From CAXXIC01 sp049315325 (lineage in GTDB: Bacteria; Bacteroidota; Bacteroidia; Bacteroidales; UBA7332): a DNA stretch of 64,000 nucleotides. The DNA is taken from positions 33,399 through 97,398 of the forward strand of contig JBMOKJ010000011.1 of the NCBI GenBank assembly GCA_049315325.1, read 5' to 3'. Positions 18,412 through 26,028 of the stretch are shown here, piece after piece (position 1 is the stretch's first letter; each line of letters starts with the position of its first letter). The notes beneath the pieces were generated by a model. That model did not search any database. It saw only the letters and a program-made list of their open reading frames with translations, and had not been told where the DNA came from. The position numbers and the translations under genes were made by a program.

Positions 18412-18513
18412 GCCCCTAAATCCCCTAAAGGGGACTTTGAAATCCTACCGTAAATTATAATTACTTTTCAAAATATCAACTCAGCAAAAGTCCCCTTTAG
18501 GGGATTTAGGGGC
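18412..18513 (+). repeat. Inverted-repeat element, copy C (102 bp)
   Basis: Ends are inverted repeats beginning GCCCCTAAATCCCCTAAAGG; the interior shares TACTTTTCAAAATATCA and TCAGCAAAAGTC with copies A and B but is about 12 bp shorter. It sits between the GH130 gene and the glycosyltransferase fusion gene. Confidence 0.85.
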
Positions 18514-18545
18514 TATTGGATACGAATTTATATTTGTCTCATTTC

Positions 18546-19589
18546 TTATGCGGGCGTAACAACGGACGAGAGCAACTCTGCCATTAACGCTGAAATTTTG
18601 AGCGAAGCAACTGCAATGTGCGAATCGGCTGCACCATAATAGATAAACAGAGTGTCGCCAAATACCGCTGTGCCTGTCGGGAAAACCACATTATTAACAT
18701 CGCCCACCAATTCCCATTGATACTCTGGTGTAAAGAGTGGGTAAGAAAGTCTGGCAATCTCTTTTCGAGGGTCATCGAGATCGAGCAATGCTGCTGCACA
18801 AGCCGAATAGATAAGTCCTTTGTTTGTATCCTGCACGCCGTGATAAATGAGTAGCCATCCGTGTTCTGTTTCGATAGGAGGGCAACCACTACCAATGTAG
18901 TCCGATTCATGCTCCATCACAGGGTCCATCACAATGTGATCTTGAAAATTCTGAAAATAGTCGCCCCAATATTCTTCGGTAAGGTCTTTCAAACTTTTCA
19001 CCGATACGAGTTGAATACCCGGTCGAATTCGGTGTAGAAACACCAAATTACCGTTTATTCTTCGCGGGAAAAAGACTATATTTTTGTCCCAAAGTAAAAT
19101 TTTCTCTTCAGGATCGGATGCCTGATAATAAAACTTGTGGTTGTGGTAGTAGTTTTCGTTTACTTTACCAGCCGATTCTACCAAAAACACAAAATGGGCA
19201 TACGAAATATGGGGGACAATCATTCCCTGCTTTTTGAAATGAATCAAGTCTTTCGAGGTGGCCAAAGCTCCCCGTGCATTTACTCCGTCGTATCCGGTAT
19301 AGGTCATATAGTACAGGTCGTCGATCTTCACTATGCGCGCGTCTTCCACACCTTGTGTCTCGAAGTCGAGTTCTGGCACCATAAATGGTTTATCCCACCG
19401 TTCCGAAATAGTGAGCGGACCGTCTAATCTGCAATATCCAATGCTCGAATGATTGCCATTGCGCACAGCTCTGTAATACAGATGCACGCAGTCTCCAATG
19501 CGAATGGCTGCTGGGTTAAGTACAGCTTCGTTTTCAAATTCCAAATCGGTTTTTGATAACAGGATACCCTCTTTTTTTACTTCAATCAT
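18546..19589 (-). CDS. GH130-family beta-mannoside phosphorylase/hydrolase-like enzyme
   Basis: A 347-residue five-bladed beta-propeller protein without a signal peptide. Family features: FENEAVLNPAAIRIGDCVHLYYRA near the N-terminus, GVEDARIVKIDDLYYMTYTGYD (with the conserved acidic residue in EDARI), and GSGCPPIETEHGWLLIYHGV. GH130 enzymes phosphorolyse or hydrolyse beta-mannosides such as mannosyl-glucose or mannosyl-N-acetylglucosamine in the cytoplasm; which one is not readable. It overlaps the AI-2E permease gene by 8 bp upstream and precedes the glycosyltransferase fusion, so sugar-chain turnover is likely shared. Confidence 0.88.
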   Translation of the reverse strand: MIEVKKEGILLSKTDLEFENEAVLNPAAIRIGDCVHLYYRAVRNGNHSSIGYCRLDGPLTISERWDKPFMVPELDFETQGVEDARIVKIDDLYYMTYTGYDGVNARGALATSKDLIHFKKQGMIVPHISYAHFVFLVESAGKVNENYYHNHKFYYQASDPEEKILLWDKNIVFFPRRINGNLVFLHRIRPGIQLVSVKSLKDLTEEYWGDYFQNFQDHIVMDPVMEHESDYIGSGCPPIETEHGWLLIYHGVQDTNKGLIYSACAAALLDLDDPRKEIARLSYPLFTPEYQWELVGDVNNVVFPTGTAVFGDTLFIYYGAADSHIAVASLKISALMAELLSSVVTPA

Positions 19590-20694
19590 GATGAATCGAT
19601 TTTATTTTTCGGGTGAGTTTTTTTAGTCTAATTGGAATCGGCATCGTTTCGCCAAGGAGCACTCCCCAATGTTGCAAGGAGTCGATGTGGTCAAAGAAAA
19701 CCTTCACAATGGCGAGTAATGGAATTGAAAGAAACATACCTGAAATGCCCCACAATTGATAGCCTGCGAGCACTACAATAACAGAAAATAGTGCATTGAT
19801 TTTGACCTTTGAGGCCACTATTTTGGGGACGATATAATTGTTGTCGAACAGCTGAATAGCGTAGTAAAGAATAAGAACGTAAATCGCATACCAACCGCTA
19901 GTTTTGGTTGCAATGGCTACCATCATGGGCAATGCCACAGCCACTAAACCACCTATGTAGGGGATAAGATTGAGCAATCCGCCAATGATGCCGAGCAGTA
20001 TGGCGTATTCAATGCCCAAAGCCAGCAATGCAATCGAATTGAGTGTGCTTACCATCACGAACTCAATAACCAATCCAATCAAATATTGCTGAATGACTGT
20101 TCGAGTTTGGGTGATGATTTCGGTTACTTTACTTTGATTGTAGGATGCAAATGTCTGATACGTAAAGTACAGTAAAAGTGGTTTGTAGTATAGAATCACA
20201 AAAACATAAAACGGGATAAGCAGCAAGTTTGCCACTTCGTTGCCCAGTGCCAGCAATGTTTGACCCAATGCAGAGCTGCCAGTGTTAATTAGTTCACTTT
20301 TAGTTTTGGCAATCCATTCGAGAATCAGCTGCTTGTCAATATCGAAATAGTTTGATGCACTGTTGATGGATTGATTGAGTAGCTCGGTGCTTCTGTCAAC
20401 TAGGATTGGCCACGAATCGTTGAAACGTGTGACCTGCGAAAAGATAAGCATACCGAATGAAGCGATAATAAGAAATGAGAGGAAGAGGGTAATTGAAATG
20501 GCGAAAATGTGGTTGATCCTCTTTCTTACAAAGAATTTAACCACCGGATTGAGAAGAATAGCTATTACAACAGCGAATACAAGAGGTACAATAATTCCCT
20601 GTGCGATGTAGAGAACCGCCGTGAGTGCAATTAGACCAATTAATATAATAATAGGTTTGTTGGATCCAGAAAATACGGACTCTTTAGCTGTCAT
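19582..20694 (-). CDS. AI-2E-type (UPF0118) membrane permease
   Basis: A 370-residue inner-membrane protein with about eight hydrophobic segments. The family pattern is clear: an N-terminal pair of helices (IALTAVLYIAQGIIVPLVFA), a central soluble stretch, then LGIEYAILLGIIGGLLNLIPYIG and GYQLWGISGMFLSIPLLAIVKV near the C-terminus. Members have been linked to autoinducer-2 export or sodium/proton antiport, and the true substrate here is open. It lies 4 bp downstream of the 129-residue gene and overlaps the GH130 gene, part of a long minus-strand operon starting at csbD or nearby. Confidence 0.92.
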   Translation of the reverse strand: MTAKESVFSGSNKPIIILIGLIALTAVLYIAQGIIVPLVFAVVIAILLNPVVKFFVRKRINHIFAISITLFLSFLIIASFGMLIFSQVTRFNDSWPILVDRSTELLNQSINSASNYFDIDKQLILEWIAKTKSELINTGSSALGQTLLALGNEVANLLLIPFYVFVILYYKPLLLYFTYQTFASYNQSKVTEIITQTRTVIQQYLIGLVIEFVMVSTLNSIALLALGIEYAILLGIIGGLLNLIPYIGGLVAVALPMMVAIATKTSGWYAIYVLILYYAIQLFDNNYIVPKIVASKVKINALFSVIVVLAGYQLWGISGMFLSIPLLAIVKVFFDHIDSLQHWGVLLGETMPIPIRLKKLTRKIKSIHHD

Positions 20695-20698
20695 TGAG

Positions 20699-21088
20699 TT
20701 ATACTTTTTGTTTAGTTTTTCTGAAAAGCTGTTGAATCATTGTTTGACCAAAATGTTTCAGGTCGTCTGCGTTTACCAATACAAGGTTTGTAATTCCAAA
20801 TTCTAATGCAGTGCCAATCAACTTTCGTATTTTGCTTTGCGAATTGCCACCTATTGGTGTACGAAAAAGGTAACCTGATGCCAGCCCAACTGCGGCACTT
20901 ATAATGTTTGTTGTCAGATTAGGCGACGAGCCTATTTCGTGCAATGTGCTCTTAATGAGGTTTGTCGGTTTTAGACTTTCGTAGGTCGAGTGCAGTTGTT
21001 TCTGCAATTGTTGCGCTTGAATCGACTGCTTCATTTCGAGTAGCAAAATGGCATCGTTCAATTCTGTTTGATAAAGCGAGTTGCGCAT
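20699..21088 (-). CDS. hypothetical protein of envelope-stress operon
   Basis: A 129-residue protein not firmly recognised. It has a helical N-terminus rich in Gln and Leu (LEMKQSIQAQQLQKQLHSTY), a glycine-containing hydrophobic hairpin (NIISAAVGLASGYLFRTPIGG) and a basic tail. The arrangement phage-holin-like gene, then this gene, resembles the YqjE-YqjK pairs found after YtxH/YqjD-type genes, so a membrane-associated role is possible. Gaps of 6 and 4 bp to its neighbours show it is part of the operon. Confidence 0.75.
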   Translation of the reverse strand: MRNSLYQTELNDAILLLEMKQSIQAQQLQKQLHSTYESLKPTNLIKSTLHEIGSSPNLTTNIISAAVGLASGYLFRTPIGGNSQSKIRKLIGTALEFGITNLVLVNADDLKHFGQTMIQQLFRKTKQKV

Positions 21089-21094
21089 AATAAT

Positions 21095-21436
21095 CTAGTT
21101 TAATACCTGTTTCAGAATGTAATTGGTTACACATCTTTTGATGCTTTTGTGAAAAAGAAAATGCATTATGAGTGCGATAATTAAATAGAATGTCGAAACA
21201 ATGAAAAACCCTAAATAATTTTGTCCAACAAGTTCGCCAATCCATAACGATGCTCCAATATTGAGCAAAAGCAAAAATGAGGCTATCATGCTCACCACTA
21301 ACAAATGAGGAATCACGGTTGAAATCAGATCAGAACTTTTGTCCAAAGCTTTTAGTTTGGTCAGTTCGTAGGTGGTCTTTCCATATTCGGCAGCTCTTTC
21401 CAACAGAGTCTCGACGATTGTTGTATTATGTTCCAT
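21095..21436 (-). CDS. holin-like membrane protein (Phage_holin_3_6/YqjE type)
   Basis: A 113-residue protein with an amphipathic N-terminus (LLERAAEYGKTTYELTKLKA) and two transmembrane helices separated by LWIGELVGQNYLG. This is the pattern of the YqjE-like holin superfamily proteins, which in most bacteria are chromosomal stress-related membrane proteins and not phage genes. No phage genes lie around it. It precedes the 129-residue gene by 6 bp. Confidence 0.85.
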   Translation of the reverse strand: MEHNTTIVETLLERAAEYGKTTYELTKLKALDKSSDLISTVIPHLLVVSMIASFLLLLNIGASLWIGELVGQNYLGFFIVSTFYLIIALIMHFLFHKSIKRCVTNYILKQVLN

Positions 21437-21577
21437 CTTTATGTTCGTTTTTATGTTTGCAAATTGCTATCTAGTAAGTAATTGGGTGTATAAAGAACAA
21501 ACCGTAATTCTAATGATCTTCAAACTTCTCAGAACTAAGATTTGCTCTTTGTACTACCCAGATTCCTGCCTCTTGAA

Positions 21578-21868
21578 TTATCTAACGAATGGTTCGTCAG
21601 AAGTTTTCTTTCTGTCGTGTTTGTCGTGTTCAGCAGCTTGCGCTTCTTCTGTGAAATCAATAACTTCTTCTTTGACTTCCTCAAATTTTTGGGTAATGGT
21701 TTCGATAAACTCTTCAAACTTATCCTTTAAATCCTGAGTGAAATCTTCACCTGTTTTCGAGATTTTACGTCGAGTATTGCATCCTTTATCCGGAGCAAAC
21801 AATACACCCAAAACTGCACCAGCGGCTACGCCTGCCAACACACCTAATACTACTTTTCCTGTGTCCAT
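21578..21868 (-). CDS. YtxH-domain general stress protein
   Basis: A 96-residue protein with the YtxH signature: an N-terminal glycine/alanine-rich membrane helix (VVLGVLAGVAAGAVLGVLFA) followed directly by PDKGCNTRRKI and a charged coiled-coil helix (FEEFIETITQKFEEVKEEV). The C-terminus is very charged (AEHDKHDRKKTSDEPF). Related proteins are general stress proteins anchored to the inner membrane or the ribosome-bound YqjD type. It sits 141 bp upstream of the holin-like gene on the same strand. Confidence 0.88.
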   Translation of the reverse strand: MDTGKVVLGVLAGVAAGAVLGVLFAPDKGCNTRRKISKTGEDFTQDLKDKFEEFIETITQKFEEVKEEVIDFTEEAQAAEHDKHDRKKTSDEPFVR

Positions 21869-21904
21869 AATTTTTTTTTGTTAGTGTTGATTTAAATATC
21901 CGAT

Positions 21905-22060
21905 TTAGAGTTTTCTACCTCCTTGAATCATTCTGATGAGTATTGCAAGAAATGCCAATATCGCAAGTGCATGAATCAATCCGTTAAGCCCATATCCAAT
22001 GACACCTATTGCCCAGGCAATCATCATTACAACAGCAACGTAATAGAGTATATTTTTCAT
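21905..22060 (-). CDS. lmo0937-like small membrane protein
   Basis: A 51-residue protein (begins MKNILYYVAVVMMIAWAIGV) with two predicted transmembrane helices separated by GYGLNGLIHAL and a basic end (RMIQGGRKL). This matches the small lmo0937 family widely found in stress operons with YtxH and CsbD. It lies 36 bp upstream of the YtxH gene on the same strand. The reading frame is short, but the composition and context make it convincing. Its function is unknown. Confidence 0.85.
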   Translation of the reverse strand: MKNILYYVAVVMMIAWAIGVIGYGLNGLIHALAILAFLAILIRMIQGGRKL

Positions 22061-22190
22061 AATCAGTCTGTTCTCTTAGAAAAAAATATGGGTGCAAAGT
22101 GAAGCGTGTCAATGGTTTATTTTTGAATGCTATTCTAGCGTGTATTTCTACATTAGCTAAAATCACAACACTTCGCAACCCATATTTTTG

Positions 22191-22820
22191 TTAGAATTTG
22201 TAACCTAATGTAAGCTGTGACCACACATTTTTGTAACGTGGTGTTGTGGAGGTTCCATCGCCATTGTTGTTCATAAAGTCCCAACCAACACGTCCTCCAA
22301 TTACTAGTCTGTCGATATTGACATCTAAACCACCTAAGAAACAAAGTGTGTTTTTGCGAATGTTGTCATTGCTGAACTCTTGCTCTTGTTGAGTTGTCAG
22401 TACATTAGTAGAGAATACATCGCTTTGTTTGATCAAGAATGAGTATTGTGGTCCGACCAACAGTGTAAATTGCTCGCTTGCTTTAAGTTGAAGCAAAATT
22501 GGAATGTCGATGTAGTTTGTAGTCCGATTGAAACTGTATGGACTTCCCAACACATTCCCTGTTCCTTGAAATCCTTTTTGAGAAAAAAGTATCTCCGGTT
22601 GTATCCCAAGAAATCTGCCAATGGGAATACTCAGAAATCCTCCTAAAGCCAAACCAAATCGTCCGTCGGCTTTGAACTGATCACCTTGCGTATCATATAC
22701 GTTCGAATAGTTTAATCCAGCTTTCACACCCATTTGTAGGTTGTCGCGCGAATCGTCACTTTGTGCGTTCACCGAGTAGGTTGCTATCAGTGCACATGCA
22801 ATAAGAATTATCTTTTTCAT
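22191..22820 (-). CDS. outer-membrane beta-barrel protein (PorT/porin family)
   Basis: A 209-residue protein with a signal peptide (MKKIILIACALIATYSVNAQ) and a barrel-type domain: LQMGVKAGLNYSNVYD, FKADGRFGLALGGFLSIP, LGIQPEILFSQKGF, YIDIPILLQLKA and an aromatic final strand ending LTLGYKF. This is the outer-membrane beta-barrel family (PorT-like) very common in Bacteroidota; specific roles are mostly unknown. It is downstream of the coiled-coil lipoprotein gene by 25 bp. Confidence 0.88.
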   Translation of the reverse strand: MKKIILIACALIATYSVNAQSDDSRDNLQMGVKAGLNYSNVYDTQGDQFKADGRFGLALGGFLSIPIGRFLGIQPEILFSQKGFQGTGNVLGSPYSFNRTTNYIDIPILLQLKASEQFTLLVGPQYSFLIKQSDVFSTNVLTTQQEQEFSNDNIRKNTLCFLGGLDVNIDRLVIGGRVGWDFMNNNGDGTSTTPRYKNVWSQLTLGYKF

Positions 22821-22845
22821 TATCTATTGTTTTATTTGAAGTTTG

Positions 22846-23313
22846 TTATTTAATGTTTTTTACGGTCAAATCTTTCAGTGCATTACCCAATTCTGTCAAG
22901 TCGTGATTGTACTCGAGTTTAAAGGTTTCCCAATCCGTTTGCGTCTTCGCATAGGCTGACATTCGAGCTTTTAAATTCTTATTTTTGAGTTCAAAAGCAT
23001 CGATTTTTTTGTTTAATTCAGAGCTTGAAGAGTGCCCTGCCTGTTTAATCTCTACTTTCAATTCTTTGATTCGAATATCGTTGTACTTGATTTTCACAGC
23101 CGACTCTTTTTGGAAAGTTTTCCATTGCTCTGTCGTTGCTATTTTCTGAGCTTTCATTGCCGAGTCAATTTTCACTTCACGCAAATCTTGTTTAGCATCG
23201 GTTACATTTTCTTCAGCGTTTTCCACTTTCTTTTCAGACGACTGGCAACTGACTAAGCGCACTCCTATGAAAAGTGAAGTGATAACAGCTAGTAAATAAA
23301 TAGTTTTTTTCAT
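22846..23313 (-). CDS. coiled-coil lipoprotein, hypothetical
   Basis: A 155-residue protein with a lipoprotein-type signal (LLAVITSLFIGVRLVSCQSS, Cys about 23). The rest is predicted long helix rich in Lys, Glu and Ala (KKVENAEENVTDAKQDLREVK ...), with a Lys-rich middle, so probably a periplasmic coiled coil tethered to a membrane. I do not recognise a named family. It is placed between csbD and the beta-barrel gene with gaps of 29 and 25 bp, so co-transcribed with them from the csbD promoter. Confidence 0.8.
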   Translation of the reverse strand: MKKTIYLLAVITSLFIGVRLVSCQSSEKKVENAEENVTDAKQDLREVKIDSAMKAQKIATTEQWKTFQKESAVKIKYNDIRIKELKVEIKQAGHSSSSELNKKIDAFELKNKNLKARMSAYAKTQTDWETFKLEYNHDLTELGNALKDLTVKNIK

Positions 23314-23342
23314 TGTTCAGTTTTTCAAATGAATGTGAATAA

Positions 23343-23528
23343 TTAAAGCATATCAATAATTTTGTGCAACTCCTCTTTTGTTTTACCAAGTATGATTTGA
23401 AGTTTGCCAAACATCTCTTCTTTCTTTCCTTTTTCAAACATTAGATCGTTGTCGGTGAGTATTGCAAATTGTTGTTTAAGTTTGCCTTTCTGCTCACTCC
23501 AGTTCCCTTTTACTTCTGTTGAGTTCAT
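23343..23528 (-). CDS. CsbD-family stress protein
   Basis: A 61-residue protein with the CsbD pattern VKGNWSEQKGKLKQQF near the N-terminus and a helical C-terminal half (GKLQIILGKTKEELHKII). CsbD homologues are general stress proteins of unknown biochemical role. The frame is open up to 23,561, but the ATG at 23,528 (MNSTEVKGNW) matches the family start and leaves room for the promoter: CATCTTTG at 23,566-23,573 and the direct-repeat operator beyond it. It is probably the first gene of the long minus-strand operon. Confidence 0.88.
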   Translation of the reverse strand: MNSTEVKGNWSEQKGKLKQQFAILTDNDLMFEKGKKEEMFGKLQIILGKTKEELHKIIDML

Positions 23529-23594
23529 TTTCGTCGTTGTTAATTGTGAAATCGTTTTCACATTACAAAGATGAGGGGCTCAGGGTCATTTTTT

Positions 23595-23632
23595 ATTACA
23601 TAATTGCAAAGTAATATTGCATAGTTCACACA
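23595..23632 (-). promoter_or_regulatory. Direct-repeat operator 4 (upstream of csbD)
   Basis: Half-sites ATTACATAATTGCAAAG (23,595) and ATTGCATAGTTCACACA (23,616) are 21 bp apart; this is the least conserved of the five. The minus-strand -7-like CATCTTTG at 23,566-23,573 is 22 bp from the nearer half-site. Confidence 0.65.
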
Positions 23633-23789
23633 TATTTATCTGAATATCAATAAATTAAAAAGTGGTATTGTGCAGATGCAAACGAAACGCGATTTAGTTT
23701 TGTTAAATCGTGTAGATAGAAAGTTTGCTTTACCTTAAAAAGACAAAGCAAACTTTAGTTGGAAGAGTTTGAAGGAAGAAAAGCGATGA

Positions 23790-23912
23790 TTATATTACAC
23801 TCGTTTTATTCTTATCGAGACGTTTGGCCACTTTGGCTGCTCTTTTCTCTTTCAAATTTAGTGTTGGCGCAGTTTTGCCAGTTTTCTCTTTGCCTTCTTT
23901 TTCTTTAGCCAT
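23790..23912 (-). CDS. small basic protein, 40 residues
   Basis: A very short lysine-rich protein (MAKEKEGKEKTGKTAPTLNL at the start, then KEKRAAKVAKRLDKNK). An upstream in-frame ATG at 23,921 would add three residues (MKI). Similar tiny basic proteins with KEKRAAK cores occur widely in Bacteroidota as far as I recall, often unannotated. It lies 39 bp after the cupin gene on the same strand. It could bind nucleic acid because of its charge, but that is a guess. Confidence 0.6.
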   Translation of the reverse strand: MAKEKEGKEKTGKTAPTLNLKEKRAAKVAKRLDKNKTSVI

Positions 23913-23951
23913 GATTTTCATTTTTTATTATGTTTTGTGAATCAGATAAAA

Positions 23952-24290
23952 TTATTCGTACCCACTTTTGATAATGGTTAAGATCATTTTGAAACGCCCG
24001 TTGGGTTTTATAAGATTCGATTTATGAGCAGGTATAATGATTGATTGTCCTGTTTCTAATAATATCGACTTTCCATCAATAACAATGTTCGCTTGCCCTT
24101 CTATGATTTGAGCATAGGTGTCAAATGGCGTAGTTTTCTCTACCAACCCTTCGCCTTCATCAAATGACATTACGCTTATGTTTCCGGTCGATTTTTTTAG
24201 AATAGTTTTAATAACGACTGAATTTGGAATGTATTCGATGATCTCGACGGTGATGTGAGCTTTTGATTTCTCAAGTTCTGATAGGTCCAT
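23952..24290 (-). CDS. cupin-domain protein
   Basis: A 112-residue single cupin barrel. The two motifs are visible in weak form: SFDEGEGLVEKTTPFDTYAQIIEGQ and LLETGQSIIIPAHKSNLIKP. Most metal-binding histidines of motif 1 are replaced (no G-x5-H-x-H), so a metal centre may be missing, and it might only bind a small ligand. It lies 18 bp after a small outer-membrane-type gene in a three- or four-gene unit. Function unknown. Confidence 0.85.
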   Translation of the reverse strand: MDLSELEKSKAHITVEIIEYIPNSVVIKTILKKSTGNISVMSFDEGEGLVEKTTPFDTYAQIIEGQANIVIDGKSILLETGQSIIIPAHKSNLIKPNGRFKMILTIIKSGYE

Positions 24291-24308
24291 AATCCTACTT
24301 ATTATTGA

Positions 24309-24833
24309 TTAGTGAAAAGCTAAACCAATAGTTGATACACCACTCGATAGATCGAGAAATACACCAAGTTTGCGTGTTAGGTGATATTCTGCTCCGAGGT
24401 GAAGGTCTAGAAACAACGCATTTCCGTTGTGGTAATAGTCTCTATTGCCAGTGTAATTATTGTCCCATGTAGAGTTTACTAATGGCAGACCCAAAGAACC
24501 CGCTAGGTAGAAATCCCAATTAGGACTTGCGTTCAATACCCTGTCGAAATAGTAAGAACCTTTAATGCCGATTGGTATCACCGTTTCGTGATAATAGCTA
24601 TTTGAATAGCTGTAATAAGAAATGAATGGTGCTAGCGTAAAACTGTTTGCAACAGCAAATTCGTAATTGGCGCTTAGCACAGGCATCGAACGCCCTACAT
24701 AACTGTAGTATCCCGAGTAACCTCCTATACCAACTCCAAGGTTTAGTGTGTTTCCGTAATTTGCTTGAGCTGAAACTTTTGGCAATGTAAATGCAAGAAT
24801 GCAGAGTGTAATAATAGCTGAATATTTTTTCAT
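24309..24833 (-). CDS. outer-membrane beta-barrel-like protein
   Basis: A 174-residue protein with a signal peptide ending SAQA (residues 20-24). The mature part has alternating hydrophobic strands rich in Tyr/Ser/Gly (GVGIGGYSGYYSYVG, FTLAPFISYYSYSNSYYHE, DFYLAGSLGLPLV, LHLGAEYHLTRKLGVFLDLSSG), typical of small eight-stranded barrels of Bacteroidota. No named family is claimed. It follows the 170-residue gene by 27 bp and is likely under the fifth direct-repeat operator. Confidence 0.8.
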   Translation of the reverse strand: MKKYSAIITLCILAFTLPKVSAQANYGNTLNLGVGIGGYSGYYSYVGRSMPVLSANYEFAVANSFTLAPFISYYSYSNSYYHETVIPIGIKGSYYFDRVLNASPNWDFYLAGSLGLPLVNSTWDNNYTGNRDYYHNGNALFLDLHLGAEYHLTRKLGVFLDLSSGVSTIGLAFH

Positions 24834-24860
24834 TTGTCTTTAATTTAATTGATTTTATAA

Positions 24861-25373
24861 TTACTTATTTTTGTTGTTACCTCGACCTTTATTTTTGTTG
24901 TTACCTTCATTTCCTTTTTTTTCACCACCTTTCTTTTCGTTCTTTTTTGATAAATTTTGGTGGTTTTCTCGTTCATTTCTATTGTTGAGTGATTTTTCGT
25001 GAAAGGTTTGTTGATAGTGATCGCGGTACTCTTTCCCATATTTCACACGATGTTCTTTAAAATGAGAGTAGGGAGTATTCCCGCGGTAGTCAGACATCAC
25101 AACTTTGTAGCCGTGGTACAAATCGTAGTTTCGATAACGGTAGGGTAGATGTGTTCGTCTAATCCATTGTCTGCCATCAAAGCAGATAAAGACAGACGAT
25201 TGAACATCATAGTATGCTTCAATATCGGGTAGATAGTAATAGCGGCTTTCACCATATCCGGTTGGTCCCCAAGGTGGAGGTGTTCCGAATTGAAAATGTA
25301 TGGAAACTTGCGCTTCCGAAGTACCACAAAGAAAAAGTAATGTAGAAAAAAGAAGGAGTTTTGCGACTCTCAT
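24861..25373 (-). CDS. exported protein with basic Asn/Lys/Gly-rich tail
   Basis: A 170-residue protein with a signal peptide (LLLFSTLLFLCGTSEAQ). The domain that follows (PPPWGPTGYGESRYYYLPDI, EAYYDVQSSVFICFDG, LPYRYRNYDLYHGYKVVMSD) is a recurring Bacteroidota exported domain of unknown function. The last 40 residues are low-complexity and strongly basic (GGEKKGNEGNNKNKGRGNNK), which may bind nucleic acid or acidic polysaccharide. First gene behind operator 5, where TAAAGGTG at 25,408-25,415 (minus strand CACCTTTA) serves as a weak -7 box. Confidence 0.8.
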   Translation of the reverse strand: MRVAKLLLFSTLLFLCGTSEAQVSIHFQFGTPPPWGPTGYGESRYYYLPDIEAYYDVQSSVFICFDGRQWIRRTHLPYRYRNYDLYHGYKVVMSDYRGNTPYSHFKEHRVKYGKEYRDHYQQTFHEKSLNNRNERENHQNLSKKNEKKGGEKKGNEGNNKNKGRGNNKNK

Positions 25374-25436
25374 ATTATCCTGTTTTTATGTCAATTTTAC
25401 GACAGGATAAAGGTGAGGTTAATGTGGATGGGATAC

Positions 25437-25474
25437 GTTACACAATTAGCGATTAGAGTTACATCATTCACACT
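25437..25474 (-). promoter_or_regulatory. Direct-repeat operator 5 (upstream of the 170-residue gene)
   Basis: Half-sites GTTACACAATTAGCGAT (25,437) and GTTACATCATTCACACT (25,458) are 21 bp apart and nearly identical to operator 2 and 3 half-sites. The distal half-site overlaps the last codons of the second AraC gene. Confidence 0.78.
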
Positions 25475-26028
25475 TTGTCGAGTGTGTCGCGCCGTTTTTC
25501 TTTGAGTTTCTTGAAGAAACTTGGAGTTAGGCCAGTTACTTTTTTAAACTGGTTAGACAAATGTGCAACGCTGCTGTAGGAGAGTTTGTAGGATATCTCG
25601 GTGAGAGTAAGCTCATTATAGATAAGTAGCTCTTTCACTCTTTCTATTTTATGGGCAATGATAAAGTGTTCTATTGTAATACCGGTTACTTCCGAAAAGA
25701 GGTTTGCTAGATAGGTGTAGTCGTGGTTGAGTTTTTCACTCAGGTATAATGAGAAGTTTATTTTGGGAACTTCATCTTCGTAATGTATCATCTCGACAAT
25801 CACGTTTTTGATACGTTCAATGAGAATTGCTCTTTTATCGTCCATCAATTCCAACCCTGACTTGAGTAATTCCCTCTTCAATTGACTGTGCTGTGCACTT
25901 GTGATGTTTTCTTTGATTTCAATCTCACCCAAATCAACAACTAAATGGTGCAGCCCGAGTTTTTCCAGCTCCGATTTTACCATCATCTTGCATCGTAAAC
26001 TCACCATATACTTTATATAAAGTTTCAT
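25468..26028 (-). CDS. small AraC-family transcriptional regulator, paralogue 2
   Basis: A 186-residue regulator of exactly the same length and design as the one at 5,462-6,022: an N-terminal module (MKLYIKYMVSLRCKMMVKSE, LELMDDKRAILIERIKN) and a C-terminal AraC helix-turn-helix pair (LTEISYKLSYSSVAHLSNQFKKVTG). Their DNA-recognition helices are nearly identical (SSVAHLS.QFKKVTGL.P), so both may bind the same operator. A pair of TTACG boxes 19 bp apart (26,081 and 26,100) lies 50-75 bp upstream, a weaker version of the operator. It sits at the head of the minus-strand stress block. Confidence 0.9.
   Translation of the reverse strand: MKLYIKYMVSLRCKMMVKSELEKLGLHHLVVDLGEIEIKENITSAQHSQLKRELLKSGLELMDDKRAILIERIKNVIVEMIHYEDEVPKINFSLYLSEKLNHDYTYLANLFSEVTGITIEHFIIAHKIERVKELLIYNELTLTEISYKLSYSSVAHLSNQFKKVTGLTPSFFKKLKEKRRDTLDKV

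Noticed and set aside
21095..21436. Holin-like gene as a sign of a prophage
   Set aside because: No phage genes around it; this holin superfamily is common in bacterial stress operons.
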